DNA from: Candidatus Poribacteria bacterium
GTDB lineage: Bacteria > Poribacteria > WGA-4E > WGA-3G
Length of the DNA stretch: 38,561 bases
Direction: 5' to 3'
NCBI GenBank assembly: GCA_022827185.1
Contig: JAJDTM010000012.1
Span: 1 to 38,561, forward strand
Position 1 is the stretch's first letter. Each line of letters starts with the position of its first letter. A program made the translations under genes and the position numbers. Positions 1 through 7,823 of this stretch are shown here, piece by piece. The notes under the pieces were generated by a model. That model worked only from the letters and a program-made list of their open reading frames with translations. It made no database searches and was not told the origin of the DNA.

Positions 1-75
1 AGGTTTCCTTTGATATGCAAAAGGACCGACAACGACAACGGTTCGGAAAATCAGCAGCAATATGTATTTTTTCAC
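1..75 (-). CDS. 5' end of a secreted protein (partial, runs off the window)
   Basis: A GTG start at 75 is preceded by a perfect AGGAGG (82-87) with a 6-base spacer. The 25 visible codons begin MKKYILLLIFRTVVVV, a basic start followed by a hydrophobic stretch typical of a signal peptide or membrane anchor. The rest lies outside the window, so no function can be given. It follows the lipoprotein gene at 171-968 on the same strand after about 95 bases, so it could be in the same transcription unit or have its own promoter in the AT-rich gap. Confidence 0.6.
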   Translation of the reverse strand, partial: MKKYILLLIFRTVVVVGPFAYQRKP

Positions 76-94
76 AAAAATCCTCCTATTTGTA

Positions 95-145
95 GCGTAT
101 AACACTTAAAGACCATTTTTTTCGGAGCAAAAGGTGCAAAAAAGG
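95..145. repeat. AT-rich block shared with 4480-4530
   Basis: Positions 95-145 and about 4480-4530 share the pattern CGT(t)ATA-ACA, TTAAAGACYATTTTTTT and, after a short variable stretch, GGTGCAAAA. Both copies lie downstream of minus-strand genes (171-968 and 4716-5975). The left copy is also just upstream of the partial gene starting at 75, so it could be promoter sequence. Whether it is a dispersed repeat or a conserved regulatory region cannot be decided from two copies. Confidence 0.35.
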
Positions 146-170
146 TATTTTATTATACAAACATCAAAAA

Positions 171-968
171 TTATTCTGGATTGACTCCTGCATCCTCTAA
201 CGCTGCATTAAGCAACTCTTCAAGTCCACCTTCAACACATGTTTCTTTTTCACGTTTAATAGCAACACCCCAAGGTGTTCCGTTATCCCTGGCTTCTTTA
301 AAAACATTATAGATACACAAGAAGTATTCTGTAGGTTGTAAAACATATTTTGCCCTTAGATACTCAACATACTCGTTTTTATCTGCATCTGTAGCGATAC
401 GCCATCCACCAAATTTTTTCTTTTTCTCGCCCTCAACAACGATATGAACCTCCGGTATATCTCCATGCTGACGAATCAATGTTTCTGTGTAAAGTTTGGC
501 ATATAGTTCTGGATCATCGGTTTCACGCCATATTTTTTGTTTTTGGGTCTCTTCCAAAACTTTACGATTTGATTTATTCGGCCATAATAGGTAGGTTGCT
601 TTCGCGCCCAAAATTAAATCTTCAATTGAAACTTCAATAGGTTTACCGTCAGCTAACAGCGATAGCCTATAAAATATAGCATCTATATGGACTGCTGGTA
701 TATCACCAAATTGCTGTATCAGCATTGCATGATAGTATTTGGCACGCAATTCTGGGTCTTCTTCCTTATACCAATCTCCGGGGAAATCAAGGTTTAGGAG
801 TTCTTCTACCTGCTCATCGGTAATTTCATAGAGTAATCCGCTTGTGTCGTAATATCTATCGGGTAATTCGACGGATACCGTCGGTTCTGTCTCTTCTTCT
901 ACTTCGCCGCAACTTAAAAAACTTAGTCCGACAAATAGACACAAAAAACACTTAAGTATACCTCTCAT
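171..968 (-). CDS. Lipoprotein with an internal duplication, unknown function
   Basis: 265 residues. The N-terminus MRGILKCFLCLFVGLSFLSC ends in a lipobox (L-S-F-L-S-C), so this should be a signal-peptidase II lipoprotein. The ATG at 968 has AAGGAG 7 bases upstream. The mature part holds two copies of one motif: W-x(3)-EDPELRAKYYHAMLIQQFGDIPAVHI and W-x-ETDDPELYAKLYTETLIRQHGDIPEVHI, about 95 residues apart. No catalytic motif is visible and I do not recognise the family. A relic of another reading frame ends only a few bases upstream of its SD, so the gene was probably once downstream in an operon. Confidence 0.8.
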   Translation of the reverse strand: MRGILKCFLCLFVGLSFLSCGEVEEETEPTVSVELPDRYYDTSGLLYEITDEQVEELLNLDFPGDWYKEEDPELRAKYYHAMLIQQFGDIPAVHIDAIFYRLSLLADGKPIEVSIEDLILGAKATYLLWPNKSNRKVLEETQKQKIWRETDDPELYAKLYTETLIRQHGDIPEVHIVVEGEKKKKFGGWRIATDADKNEYVEYLRAKYVLQPTEYFLCIYNVFKEARDNGTPWGVAIKREKETCVEGGLEELLNAALEDAGVNPE

Positions 969-979
969 CTTTTCTCTCC

Positions 980-1063
980 TTAATGCGGATGATCGTGCGA
1001 ATGCTCATCACTCTGTAATATAATTTCAGCACCCATAACCCTCTCCCAACTACTCTGCTGAAC
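980..1063 (-). pseudogene. Relic of a C-terminus ending in a His-rich tail
   Basis: Between two genes a minus-strand frame reads SSWERVMGAEIILQSDEHS and then HDHPH before TAA at 982-980. The frame is closed upstream by TAG after about 27 codons. The protein-like composition and the stop lying right before the SD of the lipoprotein suggest the remaining 3' end of a deleted gene. Alternatively it is an 18-codon minigene: ATG at 1036 is preceded by GGAGAGG. His-rich tails often bind metals, but nothing else supports a function. Confidence 0.35.
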
Positions 1064-1087
1064 CTATCCCAAGAAGCCCTAAAACTC

Positions 1088-2134
1088 TTATTCCTTTTTC
1101 AGTTCGCCCCAAGTCGTTGTTAGCAATTCCGGTTGCGGCGATACCGGCAACGCATACGCATACGCAGGATCAAACCAATCACCCTGAAGACTCGCTTGGT
1201 GAAAAGGACCACCAACATGCGTCAACTGCATCCGAACCCCGCTATTTATATCCAACTTGAAGAGTTGCTCGTGTCCGTTAGTCTCCTGTGTATAAAGCAC
1301 TTCCGAACCGTCCGGTGCTAACGCAGCAACACGGGCATTGGGACCGGCTTCATCAAGAAGTTGACGCAGACCCATGCCGTCGCGATTGACGATGTAGACA
1401 GTGAATTTATCGTTCCATGCCTCGTGTAGTTCCCTTGCTTCGTCTAGTTCCTTATCCCCGATGGCAGGCCTCGGATGTTTGTTCCCAGTAATCGCGAGTC
1501 TATCCCCCGCAGCAGTCCAAGACGGCCCGTATTGCCAGGGGAGTGTTTTATCGGGGATCGGTTGTTCACGATCGCGGGTGTCAACGTTGATAAATGTCAG
1601 TCGCCCCCCGAGTACGTGAGAGACAGAACCGGCAATCTCTGAACCATCTGGCGACCATGCAGGGGAACCCACATACCGGAGGCTTTCGACATCTTCCTCG
1701 CCAAACCTCCCCAGATGGAGACTGAACTCTCGACGATCCCTATCATCGTAAACGTAAGCAAACCGTTTGCCATCCGGAGACCACGTCGGACCTCTTTTAT
1801 GAGCCTTTATTTTTCGCTTGAAGACGCGGCGGACATTAGACCCATCAGGATCCATCAAATACAAGTCCCACACACCTTTCCGCTGGCGATCCGAGACGAA
1901 CAGAATCTGCTCACCCGTTGGAGACCATGCGGCTTCAAGATCAGTAGCGGGATGCTGTGTTAAGTTCACCTGTTCGGAGCCATCCGGATTCATCATGTAG
2001 ACCTCGTGATTGCCATCACGGGTGGACGTAAACAGGATTTTTGGGGTCGTCGGTGCTTTTGCCGAAACAGCACAAATCCCCACAGATAATAACAATATTA
2101 AACTGAATACAGATAAAACGAATGTCCGTTTCAT
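1088..2134 (-). CDS. PD40/TolB-like secreted beta-propeller protein (third of three)
   Basis: Start at 2134 (MKRTFVLSVFSLILLLSV), because GGAG lies about 9 bases upstream and a signal peptide begins there; a longer in-frame extension to 2185 would overlap the upstream gene. About 348 residues. After the signal peptide come repeated blocks of the PD40 type (WSPTGEQILFVSDR, WSPDGKRFAYVYDD, WSPDGSEIAGSV) with DLYLMDPDGSN strands, as in TolB C-terminal propellers. It ends TTTWGELKKE, a tail shared with its two upstream paralogues. Probably a periplasmic or surface propeller. TolB itself is unlikely: no TolB N-terminal domain and no tol/pal neighbours. Confidence 0.85.
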   Translation of the reverse strand: MKRTFVLSVFSLILLLSVGICAVSAKAPTTPKILFTSTRDGNHEVYMMNPDGSEQVNLTQHPATDLEAAWSPTGEQILFVSDRQRKGVWDLYLMDPDGSNVRRVFKRKIKAHKRGPTWSPDGKRFAYVYDDRDRREFSLHLGRFGEEDVESLRYVGSPAWSPDGSEIAGSVSHVLGGRLTFINVDTRDREQPIPDKTLPWQYGPSWTAAGDRLAITGNKHPRPAIGDKELDEARELHEAWNDKFTVYIVNRDGMGLRQLLDEAGPNARVAALAPDGSEVLYTQETNGHEQLFKLDINSGVRMQLTHVGGPFHQASLQGDWFDPAYAYALPVSPQPELLTTTWGELKKE

Positions 2135-2165
2135 ATATCTTTCTCCGAGAATGGATTGCTGAGTT

Positions 2166-3152
2166 TCATTTTGTACTTCCGCCAACCTTGACCCATCCCC
2201 ACGTTGAAACGAACCGTCCTACAGGATTCACCGCCACCAAACCACTCGGTTGCCAAGATGGGTAATAGCCTTTTGTTATGAGTTTCAAATCGCCGCCATT
2301 AACGTTTATGATCCCAATATGAACGTCCGTTCCAAAATGGGTACAGGCAAGCTGCGTGCCATCCGGGGACCAAGACGGATAATCTTCACCACTGTTTGTG
2401 AGTTCTGCGATGCTTGATCCATCAGCATTCATGAAAAAAATACCACCCTCAACAACGTTTCGGTAAGAAACGAAAGCGATTTTTTGCCCATCAGGCGACC
2501 ACGCTGGCGCGTCGTCTTCAGCACGATGCTGCGTGAGTTGCTGCAAGTCGGTGCCATCCACGTTCATAACATAAACGTCGCGTGCCTGAGAGTTGCCTGC
2601 CAGATCAATTACTTTTGCAGCGAAGGCGAGCCGGTGTCCATCGGGGGACCAAGCAACATCATGGATTCTACTACCAGAAAGACGGTGTATTGGCACTCGA
2701 ACTGCCTCTACTTTTCCTGTGCGGATATCAAAGATCATAATGAACAAGGTGCCGCCGTAGGCTATTTTCCCGCCATCGGGGGACCAGGCAGGCCGTGTGG
2801 AAGCGGTGTAATCTTTTTTCAAAACAGTCAAATTGCCGCCATCTGCGTCCATCAGATGAAGTGTTCCTATCCCTTCATAGGTAGCGAAGGCAATTTCTGC
2901 ACCATCTGGAGACCAAGTTGGCCAGCCCTTGTGTAAGTCAGGAGTGTTGGTAAGCGGCTGGCGGTTTGTTCCATCCGAATGGATCGTCCAAATGTCCTCA
3001 GTCCCTTCACCTGAATCCTTATTCGTTAATAGGAACATAATCTGTTCTGCCGATGCACTATTTTTTTCTTGCCATGTCATGTCCCCGAAACTGAAGATCA
3101 GTCCGAGAATTGTAGTACATACGATAAATTTCATGCTGTTAGACAGTTTCAC
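2166..3152 (-). CDS. PD40/TolB-like secreted beta-propeller protein (second of three)
   Basis: The best start is GTG at 3152: AAGGAGG lies 6 bases upstream, and the start overlaps the upstream stop as GTGA, implying translational coupling. The product begins MKLSNSMKFIVCTTILGLIF, a signal peptide. An ATG six codons later (3134) is the alternative. Five or so PD40 motifs are readable (WSPDGAEIAFATYEG, WSPDGGKIAYGGT, WSPDGHRLAFAAKV, WSPDGQKIAFVSYR, WSPDGTQLACTHF). It ends FVSTWGWVKVGGSTK. It is closest to the paralogue immediately upstream, with near-identical spacing of blocks, so the pair arose by tandem duplication. Ligand unknown. Confidence 0.85.
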   Translation of the reverse strand: MKLSNSMKFIVCTTILGLIFSFGDMTWQEKNSASAEQIMFLLTNKDSGEGTEDIWTIHSDGTNRQPLTNTPDLHKGWPTWSPDGAEIAFATYEGIGTLHLMDADGGNLTVLKKDYTASTRPAWSPDGGKIAYGGTLFIMIFDIRTGKVEAVRVPIHRLSGSRIHDVAWSPDGHRLAFAAKVIDLAGNSQARDVYVMNVDGTDLQQLTQHRAEDDAPAWSPDGQKIAFVSYRNVVEGGIFFMNADGSSIAELTNSGEDYPSWSPDGTQLACTHFGTDVHIGIINVNGGDLKLITKGYYPSWQPSGLVAVNPVGRFVSTWGWVKVGGSTK

Positions 3153-4087
3153 TTTGCGCCTCCTTCGGATTTCATGCGTCCCCATGTTGAAACTAACTTC
3201 TCCATGGGCTGAACCGCCAATCGCGGAAATGTCGATTGCCATGATGGATGATGTCCCTCAGCGATCAATTCTAAATGGTGCCCGTCTGCATCCATTATCC
3301 CGATACGCTTCTTACCGTCCCAAACCGAAAAGGCAATTCGCTTGCCATCAGGGGACCAAGATGGGTAAATTTCACCACCATCTGTTAATTCTCTCACATT
3401 GTTCCCTTCTATATCTATTAAGGATATACCGCTGCGATTTTCATCGCGTTGGGAATCGAATGCAATTTGCCTTCCATTGGGAGCCCAGGCTGGCCAGCGG
3501 TCGTGTCCAGGAAGATCGGTTAACTGCCGCAAGTCTGTCCCATCCACATTGACGACATAAATGTCACGTCCTGTTTGGTGATCCGGATTCCAATTGACGA
3601 AAGCCAATTGCCGTCCATCCGGAGACCATGCCATGTCATAGGCTCGATCTACCGGAACAAACATTAGTTTTTCTTTTAGCGTCTGGACATCCAAAAAAGC
3701 GATCCACGGCCCCGTTCCGCCATAAGCAATTTTCCGTCCGTCAGGAGACCAAGCAGGACGCGCCCCTCGATAGTCCTCTTTTAGAAGCGTCACATCACTT
3801 CCATCTGCATCCATGAGATAAAGATTATTTGGTACATGGGTAGCAAAAAAAATCTTGGTTCTATCGGGTGACCAAGTTGGCCAGTTTTTAATTGCACCTA
3901 CCGGTTTTTTGGTGAGGGTTCGCTGTTCTCCTCCATTCGGATTTACCGTGCAGATCTCGTCCTCTCCGCCGATAATACCTGCTCTTGGAAGACAGGAAAA
4001 AACAATCTCATCTGCCGATGTGCTGTGTGGTATGTGCCATGCACTTAACGTTAGTCCGAAAAGCAGCGCGGATAGGATTCTTTTCAT
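3149..4087 (-). CDS. PD40/TolB-like secreted beta-propeller protein (first of three)
   Basis: Start at 4087 (MKRILSALLFGLTLSAW), with GGAAGGGGA about 9 bases upstream; the frame extends to 4177 without a better site. A signal peptide is followed by PD40 blocks (WSPDRTKIFFATHV, WSPDGRKIAYGGTG, WSPDGRQLAFVNWN, WAPNGRQIAFDSQR, WSPDGKRIAFSVWD). The C-terminus is LVSTWGRMKSEGGAK. The TGA stop overlaps the GTG of the next gene. It heads a three-gene run of paralogues (4087 to 1088). A 628-base gap lies upstream and probably holds the promoter. Confidence 0.85.
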   Translation of the reverse strand: MKRILSALLFGLTLSAWHIPHSTSADEIVFSCLPRAGIIGGEDEICTVNPNGGEQRTLTKKPVGAIKNWPTWSPDRTKIFFATHVPNNLYLMDADGSDVTLLKEDYRGARPAWSPDGRKIAYGGTGPWIAFLDVQTLKEKLMFVPVDRAYDMAWSPDGRQLAFVNWNPDHQTGRDIYVVNVDGTDLRQLTDLPGHDRWPAWAPNGRQIAFDSQRDENRSGISLIDIEGNNVRELTDGGEIYPSWSPDGKRIAFSVWDGKKRIGIMDADGHHLELIAEGHHPSWQSTFPRLAVQPMEKLVSTWGRMKSEGGAK

Positions 4088-4145
4088 TTTTGCGTGTCCC
4101 CTTCCCATTTTTAAGACTTTTAAAATAGAACCTTGCAAACTATAC

Positions 4146-4489
4146 ATAACGTGAGTTTGAGAATAAACCGTAGTCAACCGTTAATCTGTGGAGCGAATGT
4201 TTGATATCCGCTTCACACTGCGCCTCTCGATGCATCGCAATTGACCCACTTATTCAGTTACAATAGGTTAAATATTATTTTTACGGAAAGAAAAAATAAA
4301 AAAGCCTATATCTAACTATGAATTATAGGGTATTTTCAGGGAAAAGCAAATTATATCCATAAAAATCACTAATTTTGCTTGAAAGTACCTTTAGGACTAA
4401 GGGGTTGGTTAGAGAAATGTGGTAATTTTATTATACGAAAGGGTTCTCTTTATACAAAAATTTTCAAGTATTTATCAAACTCACGTTAT
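4146..4489. repeat. Inverted 15-bp repeats enclosing AT-rich non-coding DNA
   Basis: The left arm at 4146-4160 (ataacgtgagtttga) is exactly the reverse complement of 4475-4489; similarity continues a few bases beyond. The 344-bp interval holds no credible gene, and I see nothing else in the 4088-4715 gap apart from AT-rich tracts and the block shared with 95-145. The arrangement fits the remains of a small inserted element, or two copies of one regulatory site in opposite orientation. Confidence 0.4.
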
Positions 4490-4715
4490 ACATATTAAAG
4501 ACTATTTTTTTAAGGGATTTGGGTGCAAAATCCGAAAAAAATGTCAAAAAAATGCAAAATTTTCATTTTAGGCGAAAAATTTCGCTATTCATATTTTGAA
4601 AAAATCACAACGAATAACGGCTAAAACTTTGATAATGTATGGGTTTTCTGGATGTATAGGTTACAATTTTCGCGCTTGTTGGGAAAGACCTTTAAAGCGA
4701 TTTATGGGATATGTT

Positions 4716-5975
4716 TCAGTTTTTTAGCGGTTTTCCACGTAAAATAACCGTCTGAACGCTTAAATTTTCGTCGACAATAACGAGATCTGCTGTTTTACCG
4801 GTAGCAATTGAACCCACTGACGTTGCGACCCCTAAATTTTGCGCGGGTGTTAATGTCGCCATTGTTAATGCATCTTCGAGTGAGTTTCCCCAATTGATGA
4901 CGTTACGAACACCATCCATGAGGGTAATATTCGCACCTGCGAGACGTTCCATCGGTGTGCCGACATCGAGCCACATCGCACCGTTGCGGACGTATTTCTC
5001 GGTGGTACCGGCTTCAAAAGCGGTATCGTGTTCAGAGATTGCATCTTCATTGAGACGATAGGCATCAAGTTGAGGCACATAAGTGGCTAACGCCTGCCAT
5101 TCTTCAGTGGGGACCCCGGCGAGTTCTGTGCAGTCCGTAATCAACCCGACGGCGTGAATTCCTTTCTGCTGAATCAAGTTATTTCCCCAAAAAGGATGGA
5201 CGTGGTGCTCGTCAATGATGAGTTCTGCGTGGATATCTGGGTGGGAAAGTACGGCTTCAATGGCACCGAGTGTTCGGTGATGCATCCCGCTCATACCGTT
5301 GTAGGTATGTGTGGCGCGTGTTATACCCGCGTCAATCGCTGCCATTGCTTCTTGATATGTGGCATTCGTGTGCCCCATTGCGATAACGATGTCGTTGTAA
5401 GCGTCCGTCCTAAAGGCGGCGAGGTGCTTGATAAATTGGAAGTTTTCGTCGTTTTCCGGTGCGATCGAAATTACTTTCAAGGTGCCGTCAGAGGCTGCCC
5501 ACATTGCGTGGAATTCTTCGAAGTTCGGGGGTGTAATATACTTTGCATTCTGTGCGCCGTTTTTGGCGAGGCTCCCGAATTTCCCTTCAACATACGAACC
5601 GATAATCTGTGAACCGTCTGCTACCGGCGCATCAACGACGTGCGCAATAGCGGTTAAGGCACTGTTGATTTGCGCCATACTGCCAGAGGAGATGCCTAAT
5701 ACTAACGAGGTGACACCACTGCGTGCGTGTGCGCGTGCGATTGCCGCTACGTCCTCGACTTCGCCTGTCATCGTGTTGTGACCACCCCCGCCATGTACCA
5801 ATCCATCAATCAATCCGGGAATTACAAGGCAGTTAGACGCGTCAATGACTGTCCCTGACGGTTGAAGCGTTTCTGTTGTTATCTCTGAAATTGTGTCGTC
5901 TTGAATGACGATACTTCCCTGTCCGTAATGTTTTGGGGTGTAGATGTCGCCATTCGCAATCGTCAGTGTTTCCAT
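4716..5975 (-). CDS. nagA: N-acetylglucosamine-6-phosphate deacetylase-like amidohydrolase
   Basis: 419 residues, normal for the NagA family of metal-dependent amidohydrolases, which remove acetate from GlcNAc-6-phosphate in the cytoplasm. Visible landmarks: PGLIDGLVHGGGGH (53-66), the metal-binding Glu of YVEGKF (E130), IAMGHTNATY (H202), ATHTYNGM (H223), DEHHVHP (255-261), and the catalytic Asp of LITDCTELAG (D281). These match E131, H195, H216 and D273 of E. coli NagA. The usual EGPF is EGKF here, so the substrate may differ. No NagB, kinase or PTS gene is nearby, so a specialised deacetylase is possible. It is the last gene of the 10795-4716 run, after a ThuA-like gene. Confidence 0.75.
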   Translation of the reverse strand: METLTIANGDIYTPKHYGQGSIVIQDDTISEITTETLQPSGTVIDASNCLVIPGLIDGLVHGGGGHNTMTGEVEDVAAIARAHARSGVTSLVLGISSGSMAQINSALTAIAHVVDAPVADGSQIIGSYVEGKFGSLAKNGAQNAKYITPPNFEEFHAMWAASDGTLKVISIAPENDENFQFIKHLAAFRTDAYNDIVIAMGHTNATYQEAMAAIDAGITRATHTYNGMSGMHHRTLGAIEAVLSHPDIHAELIIDEHHVHPFWGNNLIQQKGIHAVGLITDCTELAGVPTEEWQALATYVPQLDAYRLNEDAISEHDTAFEAGTTEKYVRNGAMWLDVGTPMERLAGANITLMDGVRNVINWGNSLEDALTMATLTPAQNLGVATSVGSIATGKTADLVIVDENLSVQTVILRGKPLKN

Positions 5976-6012
5976 ATCTCCAAAGATGCCTTAAATGTAT
6001 TTGAGACGTATC

Positions 6013-6039
6013 GCTGACGAGGTTTCAAACCTCGCCAGC
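6013..6039. repeat. Short palindromic repeat (degenerate member of the MITE core family)
   Basis: GCTGACGAGGTTT and AAACCTCGCCAGC form a near-perfect hairpin. It matches the palindromic core of the elements at 21962, 22896, 25303 and 31210 (GGCGGGGTTTYAAACCCCGCC) but lacks their TGCGTAAGTCCTA ends. It lies between the nagA-like start and the ThuA-like stop and could also slow transcription there. Confidence 0.5.
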
Positions 6040-6067
6040 ACTGTGAAGGTGTTTGGGGAAGTTCTAC

Positions 6068-6700
6068 TTAAATCTGTTCCGATACCCACAAAACACTTTG
6101 CGCGAGCAATCGTAGGAAGGTTTCTACCTCAAAGTCCTGTTGATGTCCGAGTGAAGTATAACAGACGCGACCACCGTTATGCAAACGTGTCCACGCTACG
6201 GGTTCTGAATGTTCATCGGTATGCCCCATCAGTAGTAGAGATGTATCGCCCCCAAGTGATGGGTTTTTGTAGAGACTCCCATAGGTATCAAACGCCGGTA
6301 TACCCTTCAGAATCGGGTGTTCCGTCGCAACTAATTCCACGCGGGTAATGGGTCCATGACCGTAATGCCCTTGGTAGTCGCCACCGAGAACATCTTTGTC
6401 AAACGCCAGCCAGTTTTGATACGCGTGGCTGGCGGTCCTGACCCCGACAATCGGTCTGCCTTGTTCACAGTAATCTTGAAATCGTTGGAGTGATGCACCG
6501 TCCGTATTAAGTCGGCGCGTGAAGACTAACAAGGCATCTGCGTCATCTAACGCCACCAAAGCAGGATCGTCATCTTCTGAACTATAAACGATTAGATTTG
6601 CGTTGATTGGGTAATGTTTTTCAACAAACTGTTTGAAGATGGTCAGAGATACTTCGGAGTCGTATTCAAAAGAGCCTGAAAGCATGCACAAGTTAAGCAC
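6068..6700 (-). CDS. ThuA-like (trehalose utilisation) domain protein
   Basis: 210 residues, a class I glutamine amidotransferase-like fold. The GTG start at 6700 has AAAGGAA 7 bases upstream. Family landmarks in order: DALLVFTRRL, GRPIVGVRTASHAY, LGGDYQGHYGHGP, EHPILKGI, and EPVAWTRLHNGGRVCYTSLGHQQDF near the C-terminus. ThuA-like proteins are frequent in sugar-degradation neighbourhoods of planktonic and PVC-related bacteria; the reaction is mostly unknown. The GxxxGH(Y) and SLGH segments are the usual conserved positions. It lies upstream of the NagA-like gene, so amino-sugar or polysaccharide metabolism is a reasonable guess. Confidence 0.8.
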   Translation of the reverse strand: MLNLCMLSGSFEYDSEVSLTIFKQFVEKHYPINANLIVYSSEDDDPALVALDDADALLVFTRRLNTDGASLQRFQDYCEQGRPIVGVRTASHAYQNWLAFDKDVLGGDYQGHYGHGPITRVELVATEHPILKGIPAFDTYGSLYKNPSLGGDTSLLLMGHTDEHSEPVAWTRLHNGGRVCYTSLGHQQDFEVETFLRLLAQSVLWVSEQI

Positions 6701-6724
6701 GGGTTGGTTCCTTTCTATCTTCTT

Positions 6725-6815
6725 TAGGACTTACGCAAAAAGCAGTAATTTCAGTATTTTAAACCCCCTAAATCCCCCTTATCAGGGGGACTTTGAGAGA
6801 AAATGTGTAAGTCAT
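6725..6815. mobile_element. MITE-like element with TAGGACTTACGCA ends, touching the folA stop
   Basis: The left end TAGGACTTACGCA (6725-6737) and right end TGTGTAAGTCAT (6804-6815) are imperfect terminal inverted repeats. Between them is a hairpin, CCCCCTTATCAGGGGG. The right terminus supplies the folA stop codon (TGA, 6814-6812), so insertion probably set the present folA C-terminus. It encodes nothing. The same ends occur at 21962-22048 and the right end alone at 22896, 25303 and 31210. Confidence 0.65.
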
Positions 6816-7300
6816 ATTCTTTCTAAAAACAGAAAACTGTACGGATAAGGATTCTTCTCGTCGGGTTCACCGTCGATGCGTTTCACTTCCTGCCACGCTG
6901 CCATGTCAAATTCGGGGAAATAGACATCGCCTTCAAACGTGGCATGAATTTGCGTGAGGTAGAGCCTGTCGGCGTGCGGTAAAAAGGCTTGGTAGATAGG
7001 CGCGCCACCACATATCATGAGTTCTTCTGCTTCCTGAGAACGTTTAATAACTTCTTCTATGGAGTGCGCAACGATACAGCCTTTCGGAGCCTTATAATCG
7101 GTATTTCGCGTGAGAATGATGTTGCGCCGTTTGCCCAAAGGACGTTTAAGGGTTTCAAAAGTTTTGCGTCCCATAACGACAGGCTTGCCGAGGGTCATAT
7201 CGCGAAAATGCCGCCGATCGGCAGGCATCTGCCACGGGATGTCTGGTCCGTTGCCGATCAACCTGTTTTTGTCCATCGCGGCGATCATTGATATTAACAT
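6812..7300 (-). CDS. folA: Dihydrofolate reductase
   Basis: 162 residues, the standard bacterial length. It reduces dihydrofolate to tetrahydrofolate with NADPH, regenerating the cofactor consumed by thymidylate synthase. Landmarks: MISxIAAMDKNRLIGN at the start, DIPWQMPADRRHF with the active-site acidic residue (D28), GKPVVMGRKTFE (NADPH), and ICGGAPIYQAFLP (GG-x(4) nucleotide loop). The ATG at 7300 comes one base after the stop of the upstream gene, so it is probably translationally coupled. Its stop lies in the end of a MITE-like element. It belongs with thyA and dut in the same minus-strand run. Confidence 0.95.
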   Translation of the reverse strand: MLISMIAAMDKNRLIGNGPDIPWQMPADRRHFRDMTLGKPVVMGRKTFETLKRPLGKRRNIILTRNTDYKAPKGCIVAHSIEEVIKRSQEAEELMICGGAPIYQAFLPHADRLYLTQIHATFEGDVYFPEFDMAAWQEVKRIDGEPDEKNPYPYSFLFLERI

Positions 7301-7301
7301 T

Positions 7302-7823
7302 TTAGGGTTCTACTCCTTCTTCTTGTTCTCCCATTTCTATCCCACTGACAACCTGTTCAGCAAAATGGATGACTGTCTCTTTTAGCATACGCGGTGCGAG
7401 TTTAATCGCGTTTTGCTGTTTCCACTCCATCTTAAATTGGCCCGCCGCTACGAGTTCATCAATCCCGATTTGAACGGTTTTCACATCGGTTTCAAAGTGT
7501 TTTGCGAGTTCACCGAGGTTTAGAGGATCCTCAGTTTGAAAGGAGAGCACTTCAATCCACAACCACATCCCCAACCGCCGTGCGAAGTGTGAGAGGTCCT
7601 CCGCTGTGTCTGACAGATGGATGATTGATGCGAAACAGTAAGCAGCATGGTGCGGATAGTCGTTCAAGAGTTCTTCAAATTCCTCAAAGATGAGTTGGAT
7701 GAGGAACCCTGCTTCCTCTGGTAGGGTCAATTCTTCGGCATCGAGGTGATTACCGTTCTGTTCTGGATCACCGAAGTTATCTCCGTTTTGCTTTTCGTGT
7801 TCCATTGTCTCCTTTTTACTCAT
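7302..7823 (-). CDS. Small acidic protein, possible winged-helix C-terminus, unknown function
   Basis: About 173 residues from the ATG at 7823, which overlaps the stop of the upstream lipoprotein gene (ATGAGTAA). A second ATG at 7805 has AAGGAG but only three bases away, so the start is uncertain. The N-terminal 35 residues are acidic and polar. The middle is helical (FLIQLIFEEFEELLNDYPHHAAYCFASIIHL). The C-terminal part (LNLGELAKHFETDVKTVQIGIDELV) reads like a helix-turn-helix or winged helix. Tight spacing with folA suggests co-translation. I do not recognise the family. Confidence 0.75.
   Translation of the reverse strand: MSKKETMEHEKQNGDNFGDPEQNGNHLDAEELTLPEEAGFLIQLIFEEFEELLNDYPHHAAYCFASIIHLSDTAEDLSHFARRLGMWLWIEVLSFQTEDPLNLGELAKHFETDVKTVQIGIDELVAAGQFKMEWKQQNAIKLAPRMLKETVIHFAEQVVSGIEMGEQEEGVEP

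Noticed and set aside
1088..4087. Tol-Pal system (tolB)
   Set aside because: The proteins have PD40 blades but lack the TolB N-terminal domain, and no tolQ, tolR, tolA or pal genes are near.
4088..4715. Riboswitch or small RNA in the long gap
   Set aside because: AT-rich with inverted repeats but no conserved aptamer pattern that I can recognise, and no promoter-terminator pair.
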